From [Phialemoniopsis] sp. UDSM-2020 (Eukaryota; Ascomycota; Sordariomycetes; Thyridiales; Thyridiaceae), in contig JAEILZ010000002.1 of assembly GCA_018873225.1 (NCBI GenBank), positions 5,084,001 to 5,148,000 on the forward strand: a DNA stretch of 64,000 nt. Direction: 5' to 3'. The notes below the pieces were generated by a model. That model worked only from the letters and a program-made list of their open reading frames with translations, made no database searches and had not been told where the DNA came from. The translations under genes were made by a program, and so were the position numbers. Below are positions 1 through 12,198 of this stretch, piece by piece. The stretch's first letter is position 1, and each line of letters begins with the position of its first letter.

Positions 1-3000
1 GCCCGGAACACTTCGTCCTACAGTGTCGTTGGTGCATCGGACTCTACAACAAGAAGGATCCGACAGCGCCCAATCATGCCACATGCCAGGAGTGTCGTGA
101 AGACGGTGCTGCCTGCGCCCCTTTCTCCACCAAGAAAACCACTAAACAGGAGGAGAAAATCCGACAGGAGAACGGAGGCGTTGACCCAATCACACCCGTT
201 GACTTTTCGTTAGTGAACAAAGCCGAGAATGTCCTCTTCCGCTGTAAATCCTGCCGGAGGGGCTATCACGTGGAGCACATGCCGTTACCTGGCCAAGACG
301 GTAGCATCGGGTCTGATGTTCGCCGCGATGAGTGCCTTCAGGAGTATGCCATCGAATGGCAGTGTCCGGACTGTCTAGACCAGACCGACAAAGTTGCCGG
401 CCTTGTTGCTTGGCGACCGAAAGATCCTGTCTCGTACCGACCTGGCCAGCAGCTTTCCGACTTTGGCGAGGATGACAAGGAGTATCTCATCAGGTGGGAA
501 GGCAAATCCCATGCTCACTGCACTTGGAAGCCTGGATCTTGGGTTTGGGGCGTCATAAACGCTAGGATGCGTATAGCCTTTGCCAAAAACAAGGGTGGTG
601 ATCCCCAATTCGAAGAGAAGGACGCGATCCCAGATGAGTATCTCCTCGCAGACATTATGCTTGCGCTAAGGTACAAACACCACGTGCGTGCCAACACCAA
701 GGAAGAGGAGATGCGATACATTGACGACATTGTCGAAGCCAAGCTCAAATTCCAAGGTCTAAGCTACGATGAAGCTGTCTGGGATAAGCCGCCGCCCAGG
801 GACTCTGGACGGCTATGGAACGCCTTCGAATCTGCATACCTCGAGTATCTGAATGGCAAATATTTTGAGAACGAGCCCGTCTCCACTATGAAACAGCGGA
901 TCTCGGAGCATCTTGAGCGTGCCGAAGATTTCGAGGCCCTCAAGGTCCAGCCCGCCGGACTCAGGCACAAGCTTCTGGGCTACCAGTTGGATGGCCTGAA
1001 CTGGCTCCTTTGCAACTTCTATATGGGCAAGAGTGTCGTCCTCGCAGACGAGATGGGACTCGGGAAGACCGTGCAGGTGATTGCCTTCATCACCTCGCTA
1101 GTGCAGGATTCACCTCGTTGCTGGCCGTTCTTGATTGTCGTGCCCAACTCTACCTGTCCCAACTGGCGCCGCGAGATAAAGACTTGGGCACCTGATCTTC
1201 GAGTCGTGACTTACCACGGCGGCAAGGCTGCACAAACCCTCGCCTACGAGAATGAGCTGTTTCCGAATGGCTCTAAGGACATGAAGGCTCATGTCGTCAT
1301 CATGTCTTATGACTCAGCACAGGACGATGAGACGAGACGCCTTTTCAAGACTGTGCATTGGGCGGGCCTGGTCGTTGATGAAGGTCAACGACTCAAGAAC
1401 GACGGCAATCTCCTATATGGCGCTCTTCAAGCCTTGAGGATTGAGTTCCGATTGCTGCTGACCGGTACTCCTCTACAGAACAACAAGAGGGAGTTGTTCA
1501 ACCTGATTCAGTTCATTGATCGGACCAAGAATGCAGCTGCTCTAGACGAGAAATATCAAGAGATCAACGCTGAGAATCTTCCCGAGATCCATCAGCTGAT
1601 TCGCCCCTACTTCTTCCGCCGCACCAAGAACGAGGTGCTGGTCAAGATCATCCCTCCTATGGGCCAAATCATCGTGCCCGTCACGATGACTTCCTTGCAG
1701 GAGAAACTTTGCAAGTCTATCATTGCCAAGAACCCTGATCTGATCCGTTCCATCTTCGCCAAGGGTAAGATGAAGGCCACTGAGCGCGGTAGCCTCAACA
1801 ACATTCTTATGCAGCTTCGCAAGTGCCTTTGCCATCCTTTTGTATACAGCGGAGCAATAGAAGAACGGATAGCCGATCCACTCATCCTGCATCGAAACTT
1901 GGTCGAGGCATCTTCCAAGCTCATGCTGCTGAACATCATGCTGCCCAAACTTAAGGAACGCGGTCATCGTGTGCTGCTCTTCAGCCAATTTCTCACCGAG
2001 CTCGACATCATTGAGGATTTCCTAAGTGGCATTGGCTTACCCTATCAGCGTCTCGATGGAAGCATGTCCAGTCTCGAGAAGCAGAAGCGCATCGATGCAT
2101 TCAACGCACCCGACTCCGAGCTGTTCGCATTCCTGCTCTCCACTCGCGCTGGCGGTGTTGGCATCAACCTTGCCACCGCAGATACTGTCATCATCCTTGA
2201 TCCCGACTTCAATCCCCATCAAGATATCCAGGCCTTCTCGCGCGCGCACCGTATTGGCCAGAAGAAGAAAGTCCTATGCTTTCAGTTCATGACAAAGGGC
2301 AGTGTGGAGGAGAAGATCATGCAGATTGGCCGCAAGAAGATGGCACTGGACCATGCGCTGATCGAGTCAATGGATATCGAGGACGATGCTGGAAACGATC
2401 TCGAGTCAATCCTGAAGCATGGCGCCGACGCCCTTTTCGATGAAGAGAAGAAGGCTGCTGTCATTTCTTACGATTCGGCGTCGGTTGATAAACTGCTTGA
2501 TCGTTCGCAAATCGAGGAGACCAAGACTGATGCTGAGAAGTCCTCGGAGTCGCAATTTTCCTTCGCCCGAGTCTGGACCAACGACAAGGGCGAACTTGCT
2601 GATGATCTCGAAGTAGCGGAAGTCGCCGATACTGGTGACACGAGTGTCTGGGACAAGATCATCCAGGAGCGCGAGGAAGAAGCTCGTCGTCTTGCGGAGC
2701 GAGAGCAGGTCGTTCTGGGTCGAGGCGGTCGACGGCGTCAGGTGGGTATTCGATTATCCCAAGTTTCCAAACACTACAGCCGTGAACTAACTTCTGGTCT
2801 CTATAGGCTATTCGATACTCTGCCCCAAAGCATCAGTACTATGGTCTCGACGATGCGCACAACGATGGCGGCGACCCTGACGAGGAGATGTCCGATGTCG
2901 ACGCTGACTTCGTTAATAACGGAGTAGACTCGGGCGAGGACAGCGATGCCATGCAAGGCATCGAGCGCGACAGCCAGGGACGAAAGGCAGGAGGCAGGGC

Positions 3001-3304
3001 ACAGGGCAACAAAGCTCAAGGTACGACACCACGAAAGTCAACTACTGTTTGCAAGTCTCCAGTCACCAAAAAGACGAAGAGCACCCCGAAGTCAAAGTTG
3101 GCTTCCCCCAGCAAACAGAAGTCCTCACCAAAGAAGAAGCCACAGCAGGCTGACACAGACAAACAGCCCCTGGGACTGTCGATCTCACAGGGCAAAAGCC
3201 CCAAGTCCAAGGACAACAAGTCGCCTCCCCAAGTCGCGGACCCTCCGGACGACCGTCCAACCTCCCCCATCGAGACCGAGGACCCCGAGATGCCCGAGAG
3301 ATAG
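1..3304 (+). CDS. SNF2-family chromatin remodeler with PHD-like finger and chromodomain (Mit1/CHD3-like), 5' partial
   Basis: ATP-dependent nucleosome remodeler acting in the nucleus. The frame is open from the left edge (first full codon at base 3), so the N-terminus is missing. The GTG at 213 is internal, not a start. In order I see a Cys-rich PHD-like region (CRWC at about base 24, then FRCKSC..H and WQCPDC to about base 370), a chromodomain-like stretch (YLIRWEG...TWKPGSW, about 490-560), the SNF2 ATPase with Walker A MGLGKT (about 1054-1070), a DEGQ box near 1380, and the helicase C lobe ending in the SRAHRIGQ motif near 2240. One intron, 2742-2806 (GTGGGT..TATAG, 65 bp), joins the two exons in frame. 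The tail is Lys/Ser-rich and low-complexity, ending at TAG 3302-3304. PHD plus chromodomain plus SNF2 matches Mit1 of the S. pombe SHREC complex and CHD3/Mi-2. The assignment to Mit1 rather than another CHD is inference. The annotated stop may not be the true end (see 3325-3732). Confidence 0.9.
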
Positions 3305-3324
3305 GTCTAGTTCCTACTTCTTCC

Positions 3325-3732
3325 ATGCACAGTCAGCCAGTACAGCTGCCAGGCTCCGTCCGAACGAACCCCCCGACTCTCCCAACACATGTACAACAAT
3401 TTCCAGTACCAACATCTAATCTTCCTGCGCCATCGAGGGTGAAGCAGGCTACGCGGCCGACCAAGAGTCCACGTTCGGCTCGCGATACTAATTCTCCTAA
3501 ACCTGCTCTTCTCGCCCCCTGCAGGAACTGTTTTTGCCTGCATTTGCCAACCGCCCAGTGCCCAGGTCTTAGCTCTGAGGTAGATTTACGGTTGGCTATC
3601 GACGCCTTCACCTTTGTGCCACAAAAGTATCTCAAGTTCCCTGAAGCTCAGGAGGCTCAAGCGGTTCTCCGGAGTAGGTTACGCGGGCTTGTCACACAGG
3701 GTGGAGGCCCGCGAAAGCCCCAGAAGGGGTGA
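3325..3732 (+). CDS. Probable C-terminal zinc-knuckle exon of the upstream SNF2 remodeler, in another frame
   Basis: This open frame starts 20 bases after the remodeler's stop and is in frame 1, whereas the upstream exon is in frame 2. It encodes a Pro/Ser/Lys-rich linker followed by CRNC..LHLP..QCP.LSSEVDLRLAIDA. From memory of fungal Mit1-type remodelers, they end in a C-x2-C...H...CP..SE.Q.R knuckle of this kind, so I read this as the remodeler's real C-terminus and not a separate gene. No strong splice pair bridges the frames: GT at 3233 to AG at 3345 restores the frame, but the donor (GTCGCG) is poor. A real frameshift or an assembly error is possible. The ATG at 3325 need not be used. 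Confidence 0.5.
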   Translation: MHSQPVQLPGSVRTNPPTLPTHVQQFPVPTSNLPAPSRVKQATRPTKSPRSARDTNSPKPALLAPCRNCFCLHLPTAQCPGLSSEVDLRLAIDAFTFVPQKYLKFPEAQEAQAVLRSRLRGLVTQGGGPRKPQKG

Positions 3733-4679
3733 TTCGTTTGGCTGTACAAGAGTACACAAAGAGGGCGGACCCTCGTCGACGCAACCAGGGTCGACTTTTG
3801 CTACACTCTGCTACCGCATTTGATGGAACAGCGTTGAGTCACATAGCAAAGTCCTTGAAGGAGTAGTAGCTCTTGCATTCCTCCTCTCGATCGGAGGCGG
3901 AAGTGGACACAACTTCGCATATGCGCGCGCATGCGTTAGAGATCAAACTTGGCATTCAAAAGAAACGGCAGGATGCCTGCCGTTGGCGCTCTAGGTAGTT
4001 GACGAGCTAAATGACAAGTCTGATCATGGTATATCTGTCTAATATGTCCGCTGCTGTGACATGTCCAGGCCCATGGCATGCAAGATGCAAAACATCTGCC
4101 TGTCCCACGTGTACTGTTGCACAAGTTGCCCTGACCCTTGAAGGAAAACTGACAGAATGAGAAATACCGTTTGTTTGTCACGTGGGAAACACAGTGGTCT
4201 GTCTGCATGTAACCGTCCTGACGCAAAGGGGCGCGCGTGGTGGAGAGGAGTTAATATGAGTGTTTGCATATGAGGTGAGGCTGGCCCAGTTTCCAAACGC
4301 AATAGTGATAATCTTTTGACTTTTGAATCTCCCTTCTCCCCTCGCAAACTATCTTCCCGCCTCCTCATTTATCTGTTTGAACACTCATTGTCCAAATAAG
4401 GCCATTGTCCATCAAGCAACCCCTGTCATCCCATCTACCGGCATAGTCACACACCTGTTTCCTATTCAGTGACTGTTGATGAATAGCTGGGGGCGTCTGA
4501 ATAGTGAGGCAGTGGGAGACAATAGCTCAGATTTCCCCCTCGTCATGACTGGGGACCTGAAGAAGAGCTATTGTCCTCATCACAATTCGTTATTCTTGAC
4601 TGACTGCTTCCCATCTCCTGGTAGTAGTATTTAAACCACATCCATCCCCCCTCTCCTCAACTTTTCCTCTTTCTTCGTC
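3733..4679. other. Intergenic region upstream of the CCCH gene
   Basis: No supported gene. Minus-strand frames here lack codon bias or any family resemblance. TATTTAA at 4628-4634 lies 46 bp before the ATG at 4680 and could be a TATA-like element; the stretch after it is pyrimidine-rich, as expected for a fungal leader. Confidence 0.6.
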
Positions 4680-6401
4680 ATGAATTTATTCCAAGATCTG
4701 GACTCGCATCTGGGACGAACAGCACCACCAAGCCAACATCGATCCTCATTATCCATATCAGATACATCCATCTTTTCAGATTCGGCCCTTCAAGCATCTA
4801 CTCGGAAAACTTCACCAGAATATCTTCAAGAGGCTGCTGGTTATACCAAACATATAGATCCACCAGTAACTAATAACCGAGGCCTCGTCTGCAAGAGTAG
4901 CAACCAAAACTTTACGCACAACAATCACCAGAGCCCCAGCAACATGGCCAGCGAGGATGTATTCAAGCTCTTCAACAATCCCCAGGCTCAGGGTATGAGT
5001 GCCAGCATCTGGAGCCGCGCCGCCGCATCCAACAATCTTGCAACAGCCCAGGATCTTGATCAACAGTCGGCCTCTAGCTTCCAGCGTCCCCAAGATGATA
5101 TGACAAGCTACCGGGTCAGTATCGAGCAAGATATCATCGAGGGTTCCTACGCCTATTACCTTGACCGTGGCAACGGTCAAGTCACCCGACTGATCCCCGC
5201 GGACATGCTACCTCCTCTCAAAGGCGTCCAGGCTGTTGAGAAAGCCGGTCCCGGAATGATCGTGGTTAAGGAGCCTGCTGCCGCTCCTCCATATGGCAAG
5301 CCAGCAACGTCGTCTCGCGCCGAAGTCATGCAGGTAAGTCCAAGAAACTGCACAGACCTCCCATCGAACAAACCGTTCATGTCCTGCAAGCAACTGCTAT
5401 ACCTGACCGCCGATGCCTACCGGGCCCCTGAGCGATATGACAACCCTTTTGGGGATCAGGTCCAGGTAATCTCAGTTCTCATTGCAGTCTACTCCCCCTT
5501 CTTTCCTTTCCCCTCCTTCATTTCATCTATGTCACATAAGATGTCCACCACGGCATCAGGGGATGGAGCATCAGCGCTAACTATATGTGAACTTGCTAGC
5601 TTCGAATCGACAACATTGTCGCCAAGTCCTCCCAATACACAAACTCACAGCCGGCGAAGAAGAACAAGATCTGGTGCGACAAATGGATCCATGACGGCAT
5701 CTGTGCTTTCACTCAGCAGGGTTGCAAGTTCAAGCACGAGATGCCGCTGGACAAGGCCACCCAGCACGCTGTTGGCCTGTTCCACGGTCTCCCGAGCTGG
5801 TACAAGAAGCAGCAGAGCGACCTGACCCGCCCTTCCGAAGCGGTGGATGACTATGTCGATGCTCTGCTTCCGATCCCCCAAGATGCCGGCCGCCTTGTCG
5901 GTCGCCCGCAGGGTACCGATTCTTTCTCGCAGGAGACCACACCTCGCCTCCTGACCTCTGGCTGGCGCCGTGTTGGCGGGCTGGCATCCCCAGAGACTCC
6001 GCCTGTTCCTCGCACCCTGCCGGTCAGCCGTCTTCTGCCGCAAACCCCGAGTCAGGCTATGCCCACCGACTCTCCTGGACAGGCTGGAACACTAGGTAAG
6101 TTCAATGATCCCATTTTGTCATTCACGCAAGCCCTCTAACCTCATACCAGTCACTCGTGACTACAACTTCCTGGCCACACCGCCGAGCCGCGACTATGGA
6201 CCCATCGGTACTCCCCGCCGTACCAGGGACTCGTGGACCACCGGCTCCCCGGAGGTCCTGAACTATGACAAGGACGAGGACAACGATATGCTCTTTTCTG
6301 AGAGCCTTGTCGACCGGGATGAGGATGGCGGCGCCAAGCTTGGCCATCTTCTTGAGGGTGTAAGCATCGGCGCCTATCAGACCAAGGGTGACACCGAGTA
6401 G
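4680..6401 (+). CDS. CCCH zinc-finger protein
   Basis: Fungal protein with a single CCCH zinc finger, probably RNA-binding; role not established from sequence. Exons 4680-5333, 5391-5465, 5600-6095 and 6151-6401 give 491 residues. Introns: GTAAGT..GCAAG (57 bp, in frame, so retention would not break the protein), GTAATC..GCTAG (134 bp) and GTAAGT..ACCAG (55 bp). The finger is C-x8-C-x6-C-x3-H (WCDKWIHDGICAFTQQGCKFKH), followed by the family's conserved KATQHAVGLFHG..SWYKK. Before the finger, a YRVSIEQDI..GSYAYYLDRGNGQVTRLIPADMLPP block is also typical. The C-terminus is acidic and Ser/Asp-rich. The first 88 residues are Ser/Asn/Gln-rich and less convincing; MASEDVFKLF at 4944 is an alternative start giving 403 residues. 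Confidence 0.85.
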
Positions 6402-7291
6402 GTGGCATTGGCTGCTCTTGTGTGCCTCAAGAACCCATGGATAGTGAGCGGGAGATGCTCGGCCCAGCGTCTTGAGAGGGCTGTACAGTACGAAATTAGC
6501 AGAAGGACATAGATCAGCACATAGTTTATACTATGATATCTACATAGATGAGAAGGGGAATTTCATGGGCAGAAGACTTGCAGCGCAAGGCGCCTAGATA
6601 GATAGTGCAAGCACTTGATTTCTTTTGACGCAGAGGACAATGATGTGACGGTGATCCTTGTTGTCCAAGTCTTGCCAGGACGTAGAGCTCGAGACCTTGA
6701 TATGCCCTTTGTCCCGAACAAATTTACCAAGAGGTTAGAACAAGATTGAGATGCTCACTGCTATGAAAACGAATGTCGCGTTCATTCCGTACCCAACGTG
6801 CACAATCCAGCATAAGCCAAATGCAACATGCTCAAGCTGAGGCTTGAGGTTGAGGTGTAAAGAGAGATTATGTAAGGAACTTCTCTACCTGAAAGCTATC
6901 AAGAGCTCCGCCAGGCAGGGCTCCAGCTGTTTATCGCCTCGGAGCAGGCTAGTGCGGGGAGCTTCCTGGGGCGGAGCTTGCCTGGAGCCAGTCACAGTTA
7001 GCGCACCTCTCACCACATCATCACTACCACCAACGACCAACAACCACAAACCTTCCGTTGAATGCTTCTTCCTACTGCAATTCCACGACCAAGCACCCCG
7101 ATTTCCGCATACTCTACTTCTTGCGCAAGAGACCTGGCATACAAGCATCAGTCTCGAGCCCAGGAGCCCCCTTCATCGTCTACAAAGGCTCAAGCGATCC
7201 CATATCCCCAGACCCGCGTCTTCTCCAACAACCCCACCAAGGCTTCCAGGCTGCTGCTTGTCGTCACGAGCATCGCGCTGCCGAAGCCATC
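6402..7291. other. Intergenic region before csn3
   Basis: No supported gene. The longer frame at 6844-7374 overlaps the csn3 leader in a different frame and has no recognisable domain. Confidence 0.6.
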
Positions 7292-8903
7292 ATGGACCGC
7301 TGCGCCTCGGTGCTGATGGCCTTCCCGCCCAGCGCGGTCGCCAACGATCCCTCAGACAACGATCAGTACGATAAGGCTGTGCAAATCCACTATGGCAAGG
7401 TCAACAAGCTCTTCAAGGACCATCTCGCCGATCTCGCAGCAAATGCCGTCCAGCTGCTCTCGGTAGGTTCTCACTCGTGATGGCGCTGTTGGCTCTACAT
7501 ACTGACATCGCGCCGCAGCATCTTGACCCAGCAGTACACTCGATATCATTCCTTGCAGTCCTAGATACCCTCATTCAGACCGATCCCGCAAAGCCGACGG
7601 AGGTCGATCCTACTGTGGCAGAGTCCATAGTCACCTTCTTATGCTCCTTCGACGCGAGACAAATACGCTATTCCGGTGTTCCCTTCACAAATCTCTTCAC
7701 TGCAGTGGGATCAGGAAGCATCCTCCCCGTACGCAACCCTCAGGTCCCTCGCGCGAACTCACTCCACATATGCTAACACAACAACAGGCCTCTATTGCAG
7801 TTGAAGTCTTGACGAAGGCCTTGCAACGGCTGGACCCGACCGGGGTCATGATGACATCCAACCACCTTACTCTTGCAAAACTCGCATATAACTCTGGCAA
7901 CATTGAGCCCGCACTACCGGTCATCTCTGCCAATGTCGTCTTCTATCCAGGCATGGTAAACAGCCAACCAGGCCATAGGAAGACATGCGACCCAAGCCTT
8001 CACCCGCAAAGTTACTTGACCAGAGAGACTGGCCTCACAACATCCTTGCGACCGGCGCAGATCCTCGAGTATGACTACCTCATCGGATTGATGTACTGCT
8101 CCCTGCGTGACTGGGATGCCGCCACGGCTGCTTTCGAGCGCATCATCACCTACCCGACTCGCGACGCTGGTGTTAGCAAAATCATGGTCGAGGCACATAA
8201 GAAGTGGGTGCTGGCCTCTCTTCTTCGTTCTGGAAAGACCGGGGGCCAGCCAACACTCGTCAGCGGTCCCGCGAACCGCGCTTTTGGCATCCTCAGCAAA
8301 CACTACTTGCAGATCGCCGAGCACTTTGAGAGCTTTGACGTCACTGCATTACGGACCGCATTCTCGGAACACTTGACCGATTTCATCGACGACAGCAACG
8401 AGGGTCTGGTCCGGGAAGTCCTGACTTCCTTCCAACGGTGGCAGATCTATTATCTGCGCGACGTCTACTCCAAGATCTCCCTGGCCGACATACGCGCCAA
8501 GACGTTCAATGCCGAGACCGGCGAGCACCTCAAATCTGACGAGGCCGTAGAGGAGCTGGTCGGCGGCATGATCGCCTCCGGCATGGTGAGCGCCGCGATT
8601 CGCGAGGCAGCAGGCACCCGCCCTACGTACCTAGAATTTCTACCCGAGCACGACGGCCAAGTGTCCGAGGCGGAGTACGCGCAGGCGCTGGCCGTCTCCG
8701 CCCGCCGCCTGCAGCACCTCAAGGCGATCCTGGGAGCGGTTGACGAGCGGCTGCTCATGAGCAAGGAGTACGGCAAGTACCTGTATAAGGAGCAGCAGCG
8801 GCGGGAGAAGGCCGGGCGGGACGAGGGCAAGGGCGATCCCTCCGGTTTCGACGAGCAGATCGAGGACGAGGACCTCATGAGCGGCATGATGAGCATGCAC
8901 TAG
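7292..8903 (+). CDS. csn3: COP9 signalosome complex subunit 3
   Basis: CSN3 is a PCI-domain scaffold subunit of the COP9 signalosome, which deneddylates cullin-RING ubiquitin ligases; in filamentous fungi the complex controls development and light response. Exons 7292-7462, 7519-7728 and 7788-8903 give 498 residues. Both introns (56 and 59 bp) are canonical; the second has a TGCTAACAC branch site. Family blocks visible are LDP..HS..FLAVLDTL near the N-terminus, the VFYPGM and LEYDYLIGLMY..RDW region in the middle, and a C-terminal PCI/winged-helix part with EELVGGMIASGMVSAAI. The C-terminus is an acidic tail with a basic helix before it. The start at 7292 was chosen because it is the first ATG in the exon and begins directly with family-like sequence (MDRCASVLMAFPP). 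Independent of its neighbours. Confidence 0.9.
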
Positions 8904-9605
8904 GATTCTGATGTTTCGCTCTGAAAAGACTAGACGGACCTGGCTCTCACGAGCTAGCGGCTAGAGATGGTGCAGCGGGCGGGTTTACTCCGTCAGTGTT
9001 GCCGCCTGTGGTGTCTAAAGATTCAGGATGCAGTGATAGACGAAGGGGTGACTTCGAGCGAGATTAGTTTAGTCCCCATAGGAGAGGATGCATTATCCCG
9101 CTGCAATGCAGGGGAATGGTGCAGCGGAGCTGGCGTTGCGCTTCCTGTGGCATTGTGTAAGCACAAGGCGTTATTAAAGGGAGAAAGAGTGCAAACGGCG
9201 ATGCGATGCTCTACTCTACGATTCTACGAAAGAGTCACGAAACGAAGCGTGCTAGCAGTAGGTTAGGTTAGCCAATAAGAAATAAAGCATCTCACTGCCA
9301 GCGGCATATCACGGCCGCGATTAACAAAAGAATATGCTTCGCATTGTTTTGGTCCTACATTAACGTTGATTGATCGTATCATACCTGTGTTCATGTGCCT
9401 CGTCCTTCAAGCCATGCGATACGTACAGCATAAAACACTACCCTTTTTTATCATTGCAAATCGCGTGGCCGATTCCCCTTCCCTTCTCTCACCCACCCAG
9501 TAGAAATAGCAAAGACCGACTTACGCCGGCCAAAATCATTGATAGCATGTCCTGCATCATCCCCTGAAAACATCGTTCGCGCAACCCCTTGGAACATCGC
9601 CCACC
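8904..9605. other. Convergent 3' region between csn3 and RPA1
   Basis: Both flanking genes end here. I see no ORF with family resemblance. GAAATAAAGC near 9280 resembles a polyadenylation signal on the plus strand. Confidence 0.55.
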
Positions 9606-11633
9606 TCAAATCTGGTACTGCTTGATCAGCTCGGAAAGCTTGTTCGCCTCAGTCACAAAGTCGATGGGCGTGGCACTCATGACCTGGTAGCGGACCCTAC
9701 AAAACGAGAATAGAATTAGCAAATGAGTGAATCTGGTGGGAGTGCCTATTTCGAATCTTACCTCTGAGCATCGTTGAACGTGTCCATCTTGGCCCGGCAC
9801 CTGAAGCTGAATTTGCGGCAGCTAGCCTGCTGGAACTCGTTGCCGAGGCGCTCGTCGTTCTCGTCCTTGATGGCCGTGAGCTCGTCGGCCGACTTGCCGC
9901 CCATGATGATGCGGCCCGTCTCATCGAAGCAGCTCAGCCACAGCTGGCCCGTGTGGTCGTTGACGTTGACCGACATGATGTACCGCCACTCGGGCCGCGG
10001 GTGGCTCACGTCGCACTTCTCGCAGCGCCACGTGCCGTCGCCCATGTCCGTGACCTTCTTGTTGCAGCCCTCGCTGAGGCAGGACGGGTAGGCAAAGTTC
10101 TCCTGCTTGATGTAGACGATGGTGGCCTTTAGGGTGAAGTAGGCCTGGTCCTCCATGCCGAGGTTCTCGTCGCGGACTTGCTGAATGCACTTGGTGTCGT
10201 CCTGACGGCCGGTGGCGCCTCCCATGGTGGCCATGCTGTTGTGCGTGGCAAAATTGTCACTGCGACCCGAAGCGTCGTACCAGCCCTTGAGGCGGTGGGC
10301 CTCGGGAATGTCGGGGTTGACAGCCATAGTACCGGAGGAGAGGAGGGAGAGTGAACGGCCGCCGAAGTCTGAGACGCGAACGCCCTTGAACGCGACTACA
10401 GACTCGGGCTGGCAGTCAAAGTTGGTCGCCGTCTTGCCCCAGATTGTTAGACGAACAGAGAAGTTGCTGTCATCGACCATGGTGAGCTCGCGCTTGTCAT
10501 AGGGCTTGCCGCTAGACTTGGAGACAATTTGAGAGACCTCGCCGACATCCTTGAGCACACCGACAATGTCGACGGTAGCATCCTTCTCGACATCTTGCAG
10601 CTCCTGAATGTTGCAGAAGTTGAACCTTATCTGAGGTACGTTGCTCTGGTCCTCGGCCTTCTCGATAACCGTGTCGCGTTCAAAGGTGAGCTCGTAGGCG
10701 TTGGGGAGGTTGCTGAACTGTTTCTTGGCCAACTGCACGCGGCAGGGGCTCGAGATGTAGTAGACGGAGCCTTCCTGCAGAACGTTGAAGAACTGGTCAC
10801 ACTGCTCGTTGAAGCCGGTGGCCTTGATCTCGCCGCTCTCATCCAGCAGGTTTACGCTGAACAGCTTTCCTTCACCGCTCGCCTTGTGCCACGTCTTGAT
10901 ATCCGACTTGCTCGAAACGCGCGCCTTGATGGCCCACTTCCTCTTCCACGGGGTGATCTCCTCAATCGGCTCGATGACGATGTTGCCGTTCTCGCCGCCA
11001 CCAGTCCGGGTAGGCAGCTGCTTCTGCGCAGCAGGCTTGGAATCTTCGGTCTTAACGCCATAGAAGCCAGAGCCTCCAATAGTGGTGGCAGTCGCGGGGG
11101 CGCCCTCGGCCTTGGCTTCAAAAGCTACCGGCTCTCCAATCTTGTCAGGGGTGCCCAGGGATTCGATAACTTCCAGATCGAGAATGATGAGGATGCTGAG
11201 AAGAGGAGACCATGAGCACGACGATATGGCAACTAGGCAGTAAGGAAGACTTGACTTACTTCTTTCCCTTGACAGAGTTGGCTTGGTACGATTTGACGCG
11301 CAGGATGGAGCCCCTCTGAAGTTTTCCATCGTGGACGACATGGTTTGCCTGGGTGGCGAGCATGCACTGGACATAGTTCGTCACGTCGCTCAGGACAACG
11401 CGATACCGCTCGGCACCAGCGTTCGCATTGCCATTAGGCTGCGCCGCGAGGGGCTTAATCTGGAGACATTGCAGAACCGGGACGGGAAACTGGGCGTTGG
11501 CTGCCTCGGGGTTCGTGAAGATGGCACTGGTGAAGAAGTCAGGTCAGTCTCGGCAGGAAGGCGGAAGGGGCGAACGGGGTTTAGCATACTTCAGTGCGCC
11601 CTGAGTAATCTGTCTTGCTGCAGCATCTGCCAT
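9606..11633 (-). CDS. RFA1: Replication protein A 70 kDa DNA-binding subunit (RPA1/Rfa1)
   Basis: Large subunit of the single-stranded DNA-binding heterotrimer used in replication, recombination and repair. Exons, in minus-strand order: 11633-11590, 11526-11260, 11195-9762 and 9696-9606, total 611 residues, the usual family length. Introns are 63, 64 and 65 bp with GTATGC, GTAAGT and GTAAGA donors. The N-terminus reads MADAAARQITQGAL, followed by the RPA70N fold (residues about 1-110), a linker with TPWKRKWAIKARV starting DBD-A, DBD-B, and DBD-C carrying the zinc ribbon C-x4-C...C-x2-C at about residues 476-498. The C-terminus (MDTFNDAQR|VRYQV...) is the trimerisation helix region. Divergent from the dienelactone hydrolase gene with 565 bp between the start codons; an MCB element lies in that interval. 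Confidence 0.95.
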
Positions 11634-12198
11634 GATGACGGCTGTGATGAGGGATTGATCTGTATCGCAACCGTGTCTCTATGTGTGATGACGAACTGCA
11701 GCTGGGCTGTGGTGTCGTCAGATTATTGGAGATGTCTTTGCGATGGAAATTGGTGGGAGGCGAAGACGCGTCGACCGCGTCTGCCGTGCTGGACGTGTTT
11801 TAATGGGAATTTGTGGAGTCAATCACTCATGTCTCTGGCGGGGTAAGTCGCTTACCTAAGGCCAGCCAGGCAGTGATTCTAGGTAACACTCCACTGTAAA
11901 TCCGCTGAGCGGCACCTGCTGCGAGGGGTACGTCACGCCCTGCGGCTGGGCATGCTTGGGACGGAGCTGGTGATAGGGTGGTTCGACTGGACTCACAAAG
12001 ACGGTTGGTGGCACGTATCCGTATCCAGGTGACCACCATTTACTGGTGACAATTGCAGTATCACCTACAGAGACAACGATTTGTTCCTTCATACAGCCCA
12101 AGCCTCTCGATCGTGTCTGCGATCTTCCAGCTATTCATCCCTTTACGAGCTATTGAAGACACTCACAAATCCCCGCCTAGCTAGCTGTCACAGACAAG
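11634..12198. promoter_or_regulatory. Bidirectional promoter region RPA1/dienelactone hydrolase
   Basis: 565 bp between two divergent start codons, so both promoters must lie here or overlap. It contains an ACGCGT box (11766-11771) on the RPA1 side and a TACGTCAC CRE-like sequence (11929-11936). A weak minus-strand frame at 11827-12101 has no family resemblance. Confidence 0.6.
11766..11771. promoter_or_regulatory. MluI cell-cycle box (ACGCGT) upstream of RPA1
   Basis: Exact palindromic ACGCGT, 133 bp upstream of the RPA1 ATG. In yeasts this is the MBF (Mbp1/Swi6) site that drives G1/S genes including RFA1. Function in this organism is inferred. Confidence 0.5.

Noticed and set aside
213..215. 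GTG as start of the SNF2 gene
   Set aside because: The frame is open to the window edge with PHD-like cysteines upstream, so this codon is internal.
10529..11215. 228-codon plus-strand frame over RPA1
   Set aside because: Antisense shadow of the RPA1 OB-fold exon.
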